NCBI GenBank assembly: GCA_963731625.1
Contig: CAVSWH010000004.1
Span: forward strand, 806,001-870,000
Length of the DNA: 64,000 nucleotides
Reading direction: 5' to 3'
Source: PALSA-555 sp963731625
GTDB taxonomy: Bacteria; Actinomycetota; Acidimicrobiia; IMCC26256; PALSA-555
Made by a program: the position numbers and the translations under genes. Positions within the stretch are counted from its first letter, which is position 1; every line of letters starts with the position of its first letter. The notes under the pieces are model-generated. The model was not told the origin of the DNA, searched no databases, and worked only from the letters and a program-made list of their open reading frames with translations. Shown here piece after piece: positions 8,034-16,454 of this stretch.

Positions 8034-11000
8034 GCCCGGTGGGCGACGAGCAGGCGCGGCGGCGCATCCGCGACGACCACGACGCGAACCTGTTCATCGA
8101 GGCTGGCGCCGGAACCGGGAAGACCACCGCGCTCGTGGACCGGATCGTGGCACTCGTGGTCGCCGGCGACGTCGAGCTGCGCCACCTCGCCGCGATCACG
8201 TTCACCGAGGCCGCTGCGTCGGAGCTGCGCGACCGAGTCCGCGCCGGACTCGAGGACGTCGTGGCGACCGGCGACGGCGGCGAGCACCCGGAGGAGGCTC
8301 GGACCCGGTGCCGCCGTGCGCTCGACCAGCTCGACGACGCGGCGCTCACGACGCTGCACGGCTTCGCGTCGCGCCTGCTGAGCGAGCATCCCTTCGACCT
8401 CGGGCTGCCGCCCGGCTTCCGGGTGCTCGAACCCATCGAGGCGAGCGTCGACTTCGAGCAGCACTGGTCGGCGCTCATCGACGAGCTGTTCAGCGACCCG
8501 GCGCTGGAGCCGGCACTCACCGTGTGGCTGGCCGCAGGTCTCACGGTGGCGCGCCTGCGCCCCGTGGCCGTCACCTTCTGTGAGCACCACGACCGGATCC
8601 CCGACACGGCGACGCCGCCGCACATCCCACCGCTGCGGTCGGGCGCCGTCCTCGAGAGCCTCGATGCGCTGCTCGCGATCCGTCGACGATGCCGCGACGA
8701 CGCCGACAAGCTCGCGGCCTGGATCGACGGCTACGCCCCCGCCCGCGACGCGCTGGCCGCGGCGGCCGACGACCTCGACGTCTTCGACGCTCTCCGGGCG
8801 GTGCCGCAGCCGCGCGGCAACGTGGGTCGGAAGGAGTGCTGGGACGACGTGGACGCCGCCCGGGCGGCGCTCGCCGAGGTCGAGCGGGTCCGCTCCGCCG
8901 TGCTCGACGAGCAACGCCGCGGCGCCCTCGCCGTGCTCACGGCCCGGCTCACGGCCTTCGCCCGCGGGTACGCCGACGAGCGCCGACGCGAGGGCCGGCT
9001 GTCGTTCCACGACCTCCTCGTCCTGGCCCGCGACCTGTTGCGGGACCACCCCGACGCGCGGAACGCCGCGGCGTCCCGCTATCGGTGCCTGCTCATCGAC
9101 GAGTTCCAGGACACCGATCCCCTCCAGATCGAGCTCGCCGTGCTGCTCGCGACGTCCGACGTCACGCGGGCCGCGCCGCGATGGTCCGACGCGCCCATCC
9201 GCGACGGCGCGCTGACGTTGGTCGGCGACCCGAAGCAGGCGATCTACCGGTTCCGGGACGCCGACCTGCGGGTCTACGACGAGGCCCACGGATCCCTCGA
9301 CCTCGAGGTCGTCGGCCTCGTCGAGAACTTCCGATCAGCGCCGCCGATCCTCGACGCCGTGAACGCCGTCTTCGAGGAGCTGCTGGTGGAGCGCCCGGGC
9401 GTTCAGCCGCCCCACGTCGCGCTGCACGCCCACCGCACGCCCACGGCGGGCCCGGGCCGGGTCGTCGTGATAGGTGGAGCGGCCGATGCGCCGATCGTCG
9501 AGGTCCGCGAGGACGAGGCCGCGGACGTCGCGGCTGTCATCCGCCAGATCGTCGACGAGGGCTGGCCGATCGAGAGCGCCGACGGCACCCTCCGTGCCGC
9601 GAAGGCGCGCGACGTCGCGCTGCTCATCCCGACGCGCACGGTGCTGCCCGCGCTCGAAGCGGCGCTCGAGGCCGCCGACCTCCCCGTGCGCGTCGAGAGC
9701 CAGAGCCTCGTGTACTCGACCGCCGAGATCCGGGACCTGCTGCACATCCTCACCGCCGTCGATGACCCCACGGACGAGATCGCGGTGGTGGCATCACTGC
9801 GCTCGGCGGCCTACGGCTGCAGCGACGACGAGCTCGCCGCGCACGCGACGCGAGGCGGCAGATGGGACTACCGCCGCGACCCACCGGCCGACTCGCCCGA
9901 GCCCGTCGCCGATGGGCTCGCGTCGCTCCGTGCCCTCTGGCAGGAGCGCTGGTGGCGCACCGTCAGCGGCACGATCGACGCGGTCGTGCGCGAGCGCCGG
10001 CTCTTCGAGCTCGCGGCGCGGCACCGCCGACCGCGCGACCACTGGCGCCGCATCCGGTTCCTCCTGGACCAGGGCCGGGCCTGGGAGGACGCCGGCGAGA
10101 CGAGCCTCCGCGGGTTCGTCGAGTGGGCCGGCCGCCAGGCCGACGAAGGCGTCCGCGTCAACGAAGCCGTCGCCCCGGAGCCCGACGACCCGGCGGTGCG
10201 CATCCTCACCGTCCACGGCGCGAAGGGCCTCGAGTTCCCGATCGTCGTCCTCGCCGGCCTGAACACGATCCCGTCACGGCAGCCGCCGACCGTCGTGTGG
10301 AGCACCCGGGGCCCCGAGCTGCGCGTCGGCGTCAAGGCCGCCAACCAACTCGTGGTCACCGACGGCTACGGCGAGGCGAGCGCGGCGGAGCGCGAGCGCG
10401 AGGACGCCGAGCGTCTCCGGCTCCTGTACGTCGCGATGACGCGCGCCCGCGACCACCTCGTGATCAGCCTCCACCACCGGGAGCGCCGGGAGTGCCACGC
10501 GGCCAGCCTCGCCCCTCACCTCGACGGCCTCGAGGTCCTGGCACCGGCGTCCCCGGCCCGCGCGTCACGCGGCACCGCGACGCCCCCACCGGCCAGCGCC
10601 GACCCGGCGGACCGCACCGTCTGGATCGCCCGGCGCGAGGCGGTCCTCGCGTGGGCGAGCGTCCCCACGTCGGTCGCCGCCACCTCGCTGAACGACACCA
10701 CCGACACCCTCGACGAGGAAGAGGGGCGGCCACCCTGGCGTCGCGGCCGGGCCGGCACCGCCATCGGGCGCGCGGTGCACGCCGTCCTCCAGACCGTGGA
10801 CCTCGCCACCGGCGAGGGCCTCGACGTCATCGCCCGGGCTCAGGCGTTCGCCGAAGAAGTCCCCGACCGTGAGGCGGAGATCCGCGCGCTCGCGGCGAGC
10901 GTGCTCGCAGCCCCGACGGTTCACGCCGCGGCGCACGCGGGCTGGCCGTGCTGGCGCGAGCTCCCGGTCGGCGCGATGGTCGACGGCGTCCTCCTCGAGG

Positions 11001-11284
11001 GTTTCGTCGACCTCCTCGTCCGCACGCCCGACGGCCTGGTCGTCGTCGACTACAAGACGGACCGCGCCCCGGGCGACGAGGAGCTGGATGCGCGGGCGGC
11101 GCACTACACGCCGCAGGGCGCCGCCTACGCGCTCGCGCTCGAGGAGGTGCTCCACGAGCCGGTGGTGCGCTGCCTGTTCGTGTTCGCCCGACCGCCTGTC
11201 GCGGCCGAGCGCGCCGTCATCGACCTGCCGGGAGCGCTGCGGTCGGTTCGGGCCCAGCTCCGCGAGCCGCGCCCCGCCGCCTAA
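8030..11284 (+). CDS. addA: AddA-type UvrD/Rep helicase-nuclease
   Basis: An SF1A helicase with a C-terminal nuclease, 1084 residues, acting in double-strand break repair. Seen in order: Walker A AGAGTGKTT (25-33), the Q/ITFTEAAA motif Ia, Walker B LIDEFQDTDPLQ, motif III VGDPKQAIYRFR, motif V TVHGAKGLEFPIVVL, motif VI LLYVAMTRARDHL, and the RecB-type nuclease motif VDYKTD with D1007 and K1009. Translation starts on a GTG that overlaps the upstream gene's stop. Only one of the two subunits has helicase motifs, so the pair resembles AddAB rather than the mycobacterial AdnAB, in which both subunits carry a motor and a nuclease domain. It ends 9 bp before the stop of a convergent gene. Confidence 0.92.
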   Translation: MSPVGDEQARRRIRDDHDANLFIEAGAGTGKTTALVDRIVALVVAGDVELRHLAAITFTEAAASELRDRVRAGLEDVVATGDGGEHPEEARTRCRRALDQLDDAALTTLHGFASRLLSEHPFDLGLPPGFRVLEPIEASVDFEQHWSALIDELFSDPALEPALTVWLAAGLTVARLRPVAVTFCEHHDRIPDTATPPHIPPLRSGAVLESLDALLAIRRRCRDDADKLAAWIDGYAPARDALAAAADDLDVFDALRAVPQPRGNVGRKECWDDVDAARAALAEVERVRSAVLDEQRRGALAVLTARLTAFARGYADERRREGRLSFHDLLVLARDLLRDHPDARNAAASRYRCLLIDEFQDTDPLQIELAVLLATSDVTRAAPRWSDAPIRDGALTLVGDPKQAIYRFRDADLRVYDEAHGSLDLEVVGLVENFRSAPPILDAVNAVFEELLVERPGVQPPHVALHAHRTPTAGPGRVVVIGGAADAPIVEVREDEAADVAAVIRQIVDEGWPIESADGTLRAAKARDVALLIPTRTVLPALEAALEAADLPVRVESQSLVYSTAEIRDLLHILTAVDDPTDEIAVVASLRSAAYGCSDDELAAHATRGGRWDYRRDPPADSPEPVADGLASLRALWQERWWRTVSGTIDAVVRERRLFELAARHRRPRDHWRRIRFLLDQGRAWEDAGETSLRGFVEWAGRQADEGVRVNEAVAPEPDDPAVRILTVHGAKGLEFPIVVLAGLNTIPSRQPPTVVWSTRGPELRVGVKAANQLVVTDGYGEASAAEREREDAERLRLLYVAMTRARDHLVISLHHRERRECHAASLAPHLDGLEVLAPASPARASRGTATPPPASADPADRTVWIARREAVLAWASVPTSVAATSLNDTTDTLDEEEGRPPWRRGRAGTAIGRAVHAVLQTVDLATGEGLDVIARAQAFAEEVPDREAEIRALAASVLAAPTVHAAAHAGWPCWRELPVGAMVDGVLLEGFVDLLVRTPDGLVVVDYKTDRAPGDEELDARAAHYTPQGAAYALALEEVLHEPVVRCLFVFARPPVAAERAVIDLPGALRSVRAQLREPRPAA

Positions 11285-11293
11285 GGACCGGGC

Positions 11294-12106
11294 TCAGCCG
11301 CCGAGCGGCGCGTCAACGGCATCGTTGTCGATGCTGATGTCGACACCGCCCCAGACCTCGTCGTGGCCGCCCTGGTACTGGTGGATGCGCTGGTGGTTCG
11401 CCCAGTTGACGTCCGGGATGTACGAGTCGCCGAACACGGTCGGCGATCCGTTCCAGTGGGCGAACCAGACGACATCAGGGACCAGCCACCCCGGCGTGCC
11501 GAGGTAGCTGAGGAGATCCTGCATCCCGGTGCCGGCGCTCGAGTACACGCCGGCGACGTAGCCGCGGGCGTGCAGCGCCTGGTCCCACCCGTTCACGTAG
11601 CTCATCGCCGAGGTGGTGCAATACCCACCCGTCGGGTACGACTCAAGGTCGAGGTAGATCGGGGACCCGGGGCCGAGCTGCAGCGCCGACGCCTCGTTCG
11701 CGGCCGAGCCGGCGTCGTTCTCGCCTTCGACAAAGGCGGTGTTCGTGTCGAAGTTGATGATGTTCGATCCGAACCCGCTGTTGCACGCGTCCTGAAGTCC
11801 GACGTAGAGGGGCGCGACGTGCCAGCCCTCGTTCCCCACCTGCGAGACCCAGGTGGCGTTCAGGTTGGGCTGTGAGCACGCGCGGGTCTCGCCGCCGATG
11901 TAGATGCCGATCGCCCGGTAGGGCGAGTTCAGCCAGGCGGCCATCGTGCTGGTCGAGGGCGCCCCGCACGTGTCGAAACCGAGTCCGGTGACGGTGCCGG
12001 GCGGTGGGGGCGGCGGCGGCGGGACGCAGGCGGCGAGCAGCACGCAGGCGATGACACCCGCGCCGAGGGTGAGGAAGCGGCCATGCTGCCGCAGCCGCTC
12101 ACGCAT
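11294..12106 (-). CDS. Lipoprotein with DUF1906 (Rv2525c-like glycoside-hydrolase-like) domain
   Basis: A 270-residue exported lipoprotein. The N terminus has a positively charged stretch, a hydrophobic core and a lipobox LLAAC at about residues 23-27, followed by a run of eight prolines. The remaining domain starts GLGFDTCGAPS and contains YIGGET, PIYLDLESY and GVYSS motifs typical of the DUF1906/Rv2525c-like family, which has a GH25-like barrel fold and is thought to act on cell-wall glycans. Catalytic function is not proven for the family. Its start lies 8 bp inside the end of the upstream lipoprotein gene, so the two form an operon. Confidence 0.86.
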   Translation of the reverse strand: MRERLRQHGRFLTLGAGVIACVLLAACVPPPPPPPPGTVTGLGFDTCGAPSTSTMAAWLNSPYRAIGIYIGGETRACSQPNLNATWVSQVGNEGWHVAPLYVGLQDACNSGFGSNIINFDTNTAFVEGENDAGSAANEASALQLGPGSPIYLDLESYPTGGYCTTSAMSYVNGWDQALHARGYVAGVYSSAGTGMQDLLSYLGTPGWLVPDVVWFAHWNGSPTVFGDSYIPDVNWANHQRIHQYQGGHDEVWGGVDISIDNDAVDAPLGG

Positions 12107-12698
12107 GCTGGAAGCTCGCGACGATCTGCAGGTCCGTCGCCGGCGTGCTGATCGTCACGACGGCGAGAAGCTGGAGGGACGGGAACACGATCGTGTAAGC
12201 GCCGTTGGTGGTCGCGTTCGGGTCGACCTTCACCGCGAGCCCGTTCAGCGTGGTGGCCTGCGACGCGGGCGTCGTCAGCGACTGCGTCTGGGAGTTGATC
12301 GGCGCGACCTGGACCGTGTCGGTGTGGCCGATCGGGTTCGCCGGGCACTTCGGCGTCGGCCCCTCCTGCCCGAGGTACACCGCGTTCTGGTCGTAGCGGA
12401 CGCAGCGGGTCGGGTCGCTGGCCAGCTGATACACCGGCCACGCCTTCGGCGCCTCGAACACGAGGCCCTGGTAGCTGACCTGCTGGAGGTTCGCCGGTAC
12501 GGCGGTCGTCGGCGTTGTCGTCGCGCTCGGCGCGGTCGTCGACGTCGTCGTCGTCGAGGAAACCGACGTGCTCGTCGTCGACGCGGCCTGCCCGGCGGAC
12601 ACGCTCGGGCCGGAACTGCCGCACGCGGCGAGCGCGACCGCGGCAACGACGGTCGCGCCAGACACAACGAAGCGGATGCGGGTGCGGGGAAGATTCAT
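12099..12698 (-). CDS. Secreted lipoprotein, unknown function
   Basis: A 199-residue protein with a lipoprotein signal peptide (VVAAVALAACGSS; lipobox Cys near residue 26) followed by a low-complexity Ser/Thr/Val linker of about 45 residues. The C-terminal domain (about 70-199) is mostly beta-like and contains YQGLVFEAPKAWPVY and two cysteines. It resembles other actinobacterial cell-surface lipoproteins, but I do not recognise a named domain. ATG at 12698 is chosen because GGTGGAG lies about 9 bases upstream; the frame remains open a further 43 codons without a comparable site. It is first of a two-gene operon with the DUF1906 lipoprotein. Confidence 0.8.
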   Translation of the reverse strand: MNLPRTRIRFVVSGATVVAAVALAACGSSGPSVSAGQAASTTSTSVSSTTTTSTTAPSATTTPTTAVPANLQQVSYQGLVFEAPKAWPVYQLASDPTRCVRYDQNAVYLGQEGPTPKCPANPIGHTDTVQVAPINSQTQSLTTPASQATTLNGLAVKVDPNATTNGAYTIVFPSLQLLAVVTISTPATDLQIVASFQHA

Positions 12699-12984
12699 CG
12701 CGCGTGCTCCACCTTTGGGGGAAGGCGGTGACGTCGAATGGTAGAGGGTCAGTTGCCGATTGTCCCGTAAAACCTTCGTTTTCCAGCATCGGCGTGCAGC
12801 CGAAGCACCTTGAGAAACGTCCGACACCGGCGTGGATTAACGGGTTCTCCCCCTCATCGTCCTGTTCCAGCGTTTCTGTGCGGTTTGTGAACGACGCCCA
12901 GAGTGGGCGCCGTCGCCGACGCATCGCGAGGTCGCAACGCGGCTGTGCCAAGGGACCAGCATGCGGTGAGTGCGAGAATGCCGC

Positions 12985-13941
12985 GTGCGCTGGGTCGTGT
13001 ACGGGGCGGGCGCCGTGGGCGGGCTCGTCGGCGCGGGATTGCACGGCGCCGGTGAGGACGTGACGCTCATCGCCCGCGGGGAGCATCTGCGTGCCATGCA
13101 GGGGCGCGGTCTGCGCGTCGAGGGACCCGACGGCGAGACGACGCACCGCATCCCGGCGGTCGGTGACGTCGCGCCGCTCGGCCTGACCGAGCGCGACGTG
13201 GTGCTCGTCGCGACGAAGAGCCAGCACACCGAGGCCGTGCTCGCGTGCCTCGCGTCGGCGGCGCCACCTGAGCTGCCCGTGCTCTGCCTGCAGAACGGTG
13301 TCGAGAACGAGCGTCGCGCGCTGCGGTCGTTCGCCAACGTCTACGGCGTGTGCGTTATGTGCCCGGCGACGCACCTCGTCCCCGGCGTCGTCCAGGCGCA
13401 CCGCGCCCCGGTCACGGGGATCCTCGACCTCGGTCGGTACCCGAGCGGCACGGACGCCCTGGCCGAGCAGGTGGCCGCGGCGCTCGGCGCCGCGGGGTTC
13501 GTGTCCGAGGCCCGCCCGGACATCATGCGTTGGAAGTACGCCAAGCTGCTGTTGAACCTGGCGAACGCCCTCGAGGTCGCTTGTGGCCCCGGCCAGCGCG
13601 GCGGCGACCTCGCTCGGCAGGCCCGTGCCGAGGGGGTGGCCTGCCTCGAGGCCGCGGGCATCCCGTTCGTGTCCGAGGAGCAGGACGCGGCGCGACGGGC
13701 CGACCTCGTCCCGCGCGGCGGCGGGCGTGGCGGCGGCGGGTCGTCCTGGCAGAGCCTCGCCCGGGGCACCGGCGATGTCGAGGCCGACTTCCTGAACGGT
13801 GAGATCGTGCTGCTCGGCCGGGCGCACGGCGTCCCGACCCCGGTGAACGCCGCCTTGCAGCGCCTGGCGAACCGGCTCGCCTGCGAGCGGGCGGCGCCCG
13901 GGTCGCTCACCGAGGCGGACGTGCGGCGGCTCGTGCGCTAG
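12985..13941 (+). CDS. Ketopantoate reductase family (PanE/ApbA-like) oxidoreductase
   Basis: A 318-residue NADP-dependent 2-dehydropantoate 2-reductase-like enzyme. The Rossmann motif GAGAVGG is at residues 7-13. An ATKSQHT block with the conserved lysine, the LQNGVENE stretch and RWKYAKLLLNLANAL with the second family lysine all follow in order. The C-terminal helical domain ends GVPTPVNAALQRL, as in the family. The substrate may be ketopantoate or another 2-oxoacid; paralogues are common in Actinobacteria, so no gene symbol is given. GTG at 12985 gives the usual short N terminus; an in-frame GTG five codons upstream is the alternative. The product is divergent from the lipoprotein operon. 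Confidence 0.88.
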   Translation: MRWVVYGAGAVGGLVGAGLHGAGEDVTLIARGEHLRAMQGRGLRVEGPDGETTHRIPAVGDVAPLGLTERDVVLVATKSQHTEAVLACLASAAPPELPVLCLQNGVENERRALRSFANVYGVCVMCPATHLVPGVVQAHRAPVTGILDLGRYPSGTDALAEQVAAALGAAGFVSEARPDIMRWKYAKLLLNLANALEVACGPGQRGGDLARQARAEGVACLEAAGIPFVSEEQDAARRADLVPRGGGRGGGGSSWQSLARGTGDVEADFLNGEIVLLGRAHGVPTPVNAALQRLANRLACERAAPGSLTEADVRRLVR

Positions 13942-14249
13942 GCGCGCCGGCGAACGTTCACCCGCGAAGCGCAATCCAGCCCGGACTCTGGTCCGTAGTA
14001 CCGGCGCAAGGGGCCCGGCGCGGCGCGACCAACTCGCCCGGTGGCGCCCGCGCCAGCCCCGACCCTGCTCGGCATGTGGATGGGCTCCGCGTGCCGGCCG
14101 TGTGCGGCTCGGGTCGCCGCAACGCTCCCCCGGCGCGGCGACCCGAGCCCACCACACGTCCGGGTTGGCGAGCGCCGGGGCCGTGAGGTCGCCGACGTAT
14201 CCTCGCGGCCGGCTGGCCGCAGGGTGCCGGCCCGGCACCCGGAGGAGAG
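13942..14249. other. Intergenic region of 308 bp
   Basis: There is no convincing coding sequence on either strand. It contains the strong hairpin listed separately and, at its end, the CGGAGGAG ribosome binding site of the next gene. No clear -35/-10 pair is visible. Confidence 0.6.
14106..14149. repeat. Perfect 15-bp inverted repeat
   Basis: The arms at 14106-14120 (ggctcgggtcgccgc) and 14135-14149 are exact reverse complements around a 14-base loop. The structure would be very stable in RNA. No T-run follows on either strand, so it could be a Rho-independent-like terminator of the weak-tail type common in Actinobacteria, a structured 5' leader of the next gene, or a protein binding site. 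It lies between two genes on the same strand. Confidence 0.7.
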
Positions 14250-14558
14250 ATGGCCCCGCCCCACCCCGAGGGCAGCGACACCAGCCGCGGCGACGGTCTC
14301 GAGCCGGAGTATCCCGACGAGGCGGGCGTCGAGGTGCCGAAGGTGCCGATCGAGCGCGTCGAGCCGGAACGGATGCTCGAGAACGAGGTGCGGGCCCGTC
14401 TCGAGGCCGACGGCTTCAGCGACGATCAGATCTTGCGCTGGGTCGAGGCGTTCTTCGCCTCCCACGACGAGGGTGAGGCGGAGGACGTCGTGGCGTGGAT
14501 CCGCGAGCAGGAGCATCCGCAGACGGGCGGTCCCGACCGCGGTCCCGCGGTCGGGTGA
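14250..14558 (+). CDS. Small acidic protein, unknown function
   Basis: A 102-residue soluble protein rich in Glu, Asp and Pro. A disordered first third (PPHPEGSDTSRGDG) is followed by a predicted helical part with LENEVRARLEADGF and ILRWVEAFFASHDEGEA. A near-ideal ribosome binding site (GGAGGAG, 2-3 bases before ATG when counted from its end) supports it as real. Its stop shares one base with the start of the universal stress protein gene (TGATG), so they are translationally coupled. I do not recognise the family. Confidence 0.72.
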   Translation: MAPPHPEGSDTSRGDGLEPEYPDEAGVEVPKVPIERVEPERMLENEVRARLEADGFSDDQILRWVEAFFASHDEGEAEDVVAWIREQEHPQTGGPDRGPAVG

Positions 14559-15001
14559 TGCTCCGCACGCTCGTCGGCTACGACGACTCCCCCGCCTCCA
14601 GAAGCGCGCTCTCGTGGGCGACCCGTCACGTGCAGCGCGTGCCCGGCGAGCTCCTCGTGGCGTACGTCAGCTCGTCCGCCCTCGAGTGGGAGCTCGCCGC
14701 GGTCCAGGTCAACGCCGATCCGCTGCGCCACGAGTTCGAGCGACGTCTTCGGGAGGAGTGGACGGCGCCGCTTCGTGACGCGGGCCTCACCTACGAGACG
14801 CGGGTGCTGCACGGCCGGCCGGCCGAGGCGCTCCTGCGATGCGCGGACGAGGAGGGAGCCGAGCTGCTCGTCGTGGGCATGACGGGGCGGGGCACGTTGA
14901 ACGAGCTGCTGATGGGGAGCACCACCCATCGGCTGCTCCAGCACGCCGCCCGTCCCATCGTCGCCGTGCCGGCTGGCTGGGCGCCGGACGGATCGGCCTG
15001 A
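14558..15001 (+). CDS. Universal stress protein (UspA family)
   Basis: A 147-residue single-domain Usp protein, cytoplasmic. The N terminus LVGYDDSPASRSALSWA is the usual first strand and helix. The ATP-binding motif G-x2-G-x9-G-S is intact in GMTGRGTLNELLMGSTT, so it belongs to the nucleotide-binding class. The last strand is RPIVAVPA. These proteins bind ATP and modulate stress and dormancy responses; the specific partner is unknown. The ATG is inside the stop codon of the preceding gene and the ABC ATPase gene starts 2 bp after its stop, so the three form an operon. Confidence 0.92.
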   Translation: MLRTLVGYDDSPASRSALSWATRHVQRVPGELLVAYVSSSALEWELAAVQVNADPLRHEFERRLREEWTAPLRDAGLTYETRVLHGRPAEALLRCADEEGAELLVVGMTGRGTLNELLMGSTTHRLLQHAARPIVAVPAGWAPDGSA

Positions 15002-15003
15002 CG

Positions 15004-15990
15004 GTGCCCGACACCGCGATCTCGGCCGAGGGGCTCGTCAAGTGCTTCGGCACCGTCGAGGCGCTCCGCGGCATCTCGTTCCACGTCGACACCGGCACCG
15101 TGCTGGGGCTGCTCGGCCCGAACGGGGCCGGCAAGACGACGGCGGTGCGCATCCTCACCACGCTCCTGCGCGCCGACGCCGGCGACGTGCGGGTGCTCGG
15201 CATCGACGTCGCGGCGGAGCCGGCGCGCATCCGCAGCATCATCGGCCTGGCCGGGCAGTACGCGGCCGTCGACGAGAACCTCACGGCGCGCGAGAACCTG
15301 ATCCTCGTCGGTCGCCTCACCCACCTCCCAGCTCGCGTGACACGGGCACGCGGCGACGAGCTCCTCGAGCGGTTCGAGCTCTCCGACGCCGCCGACCGTC
15401 TCGTGCGCACCTTCTCGGGCGGCATGCGTCGGCGACTCGACCTCGCGGCGGCGCTCGTGCACAACCCGCCGGTCCTGTTCCTCGACGAGCCGACGACGGG
15501 TCTCGACCCGTACGGGCGCACGGAGCTGTGGCGGGTGATCGAGGAGCTGGTGGGCTCCGGCACGACGCTGCTGCTCACGACGCAGTACCTGGAGGAGGCC
15601 GACCGGCTCGCCAACAACATCGTCGTCATCGACCACGGCGAGATCATCGCCGAGGGAACTTCCGCCGAACTGAAGGCCAAATTGGGGGCGACGGTCATCG
15701 AGGTGGCGTTCGCCGACAACGACGCGGCTCGCACCGCGGCCACGCGGCTCGAGGCGCTCGGGTCCGTCGACATCGACGGTCGCGAGCTGCGCATGAACGT
15801 GGCGGACGGGGCGAGCGCCATGCTCGAGACCGTCCGGGTCCTCGACGCCGACCACCTCGAGCCCGTGACGATGGCGCTGCGCGAGCCCACCCTCAACGAC
15901 GTGTTCTTGTCGCTGACCGGCCACGCGGCCGAAGAGCCGACCGAAGACGACGGGGAGGCCGCCGCGGCACCCCGGCGGCGGGCCCGATGA
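15004..15990 (+). CDS. DrrA-like ABC transporter ATP-binding protein (permease partner lost)
   Basis: A 328-residue ATPase of the daunorubicin-resistance (DrrA) type with intact Walker A GPNGAGKTT, the family QYAAVDENLTARENL block, signature FSGGMRRRLDLAAAL, Walker B VLFLDEPTTGLDP and a C-terminal DUF4162-like extension. It starts on GTG two bases after the stress-protein gene. It is very similar along its whole length to the ATPase encoded at 41134-42105, which has an intact permease partner. Here the following permease gene, joined by an ATGA overlap, is reduced to its two ends. The ATPase itself has no visible lesion, so it may be recently orphaned or may serve another permease. Confidence 0.9.
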   Translation: MPDTAISAEGLVKCFGTVEALRGISFHVDTGTVLGLLGPNGAGKTTAVRILTTLLRADAGDVRVLGIDVAAEPARIRSIIGLAGQYAAVDENLTARENLILVGRLTHLPARVTRARGDELLERFELSDAADRLVRTFSGGMRRRLDLAAALVHNPPVLFLDEPTTGLDPYGRTELWRVIEELVGSGTTLLLTTQYLEEADRLANNIVVIDHGEIIAEGTSAELKAKLGATVIEVAFADNDAARTAATRLEALGSVDIDGRELRMNVADGASAMLETVRVLDADHLEPVTMALREPTLNDVFLSLTGHAAEEPTEDDGEAAAAPRRRAR

Positions 15991-16132
15991 CGACGACGAC
16001 CGCGACCCTCGTGCCCACCCGACCGGCGGGCCACGTCGTCGCAGCGCCGTGCTGAAGGCGCTGGCCTGGGTCGTCGCGATCGTCGCCGTCTGCGCCCCGC
16101 TCGCGGTGGCCAAAGACCACAAGGCCGTCTGA
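15987..16132 (+). pseudogene. Internally deleted ABC-2 permease remnant (DrrB-like)
   Basis: The ATG overlaps the stop of the ABC ATPase gene (ATGA), exactly where a DrrB-type permease should begin. The frame gives 22 residues starting MTTTTATLVPTRPAG and then stops. Downstream, in a different frame (16049-16132), 27 residues ending at TGA read WVVAIVAVCAPLAVAKDH. They resemble the last membrane helix and tail of the intact paralogue at 40313-41137 (WIAGIIAVCAPLAVRRY). The N-terminal Thr-rich start also resembles that paralogue. The simplest reading is an internal deletion of roughly 0.7 kb that removed the central helices and shifted the frame. Confidence 0.7.
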
Positions 16133-16381
16133 GCCCGACGCCCGCGGCCGGCCGCTGACGATTGCGTCGCGACGCCTCGGGGTAGGCCCGCCTCCGGCAG
16201 CCGGGAGCTCGGCTGCCAGCGGGCCCTGCCCGTGCGGGTCGCCCCCCCGACCTCGCTGGCCCGACCAGCACGCATGGGCGGGACCGACGGCGAAGAAGCG
16301 ACCGGTGGCGGGTCGCCCCTCTCGTCGACCCGCCACGGTCAGCTCCCGGCACCCCGTTGCTGCGTCCGACCGGAGATCTTG

Positions 16382-16410
16382 TTGACTTCTCAACCACCCC
16401 GGTGTACTCT
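16382..16410 (+). promoter_or_regulatory. Promoter of the YceI gene
   Basis: A -35 TTGACT and -10 TACTCT separated by exactly 17 bp, close to the vegetative consensus and unusually clear for this GC-rich window. The predicted transcript would start near 16417, giving a leader of about 38 bases that includes AGGAG before the ATG. Confidence 0.65.
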
Positions 16411-16424
16411 CACACTCAATGGTT

Positions 16425-16437
16425 TAGTTCTCAACTA
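16425..16437. promoter_or_regulatory. Operator-like palindrome TAGTT-CTC-AACTA
   Basis: A perfect inverted repeat (TAGTTCTCAACTA) just downstream of the predicted start of transcription. A related half-palindrome GTTGA-CTTC-TCAAC overlaps the -35 box at 16381-16394. The shared octamer TTCTCAAC recurs 41 bp apart (16387 and 16428), about four helical turns, as expected for a repressor binding two sites on one face of DNA. MarR-family regulators commonly control YceI genes; the identity of the regulator here is inference. Confidence 0.5.
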
Positions 16438-16454
16438 TTGACTAGGAGCGAGCC

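Larger units (their letters stand above)
16133..16454. other. Intergenic region of 322 bp
   Basis: The first 240 bp are GC-rich with no credible gene. The last 80 bp are AT-richer and hold the promoter and palindromes of the YceI gene (listed separately). Confidence 0.6.

Noticed and set aside
11929..14238. A 769-codon minus-strand open frame across two genes and an intergenic gap
   Set aside because: Low-complexity composition, crosses two real genes in other frames, and no ribosome site or domain.
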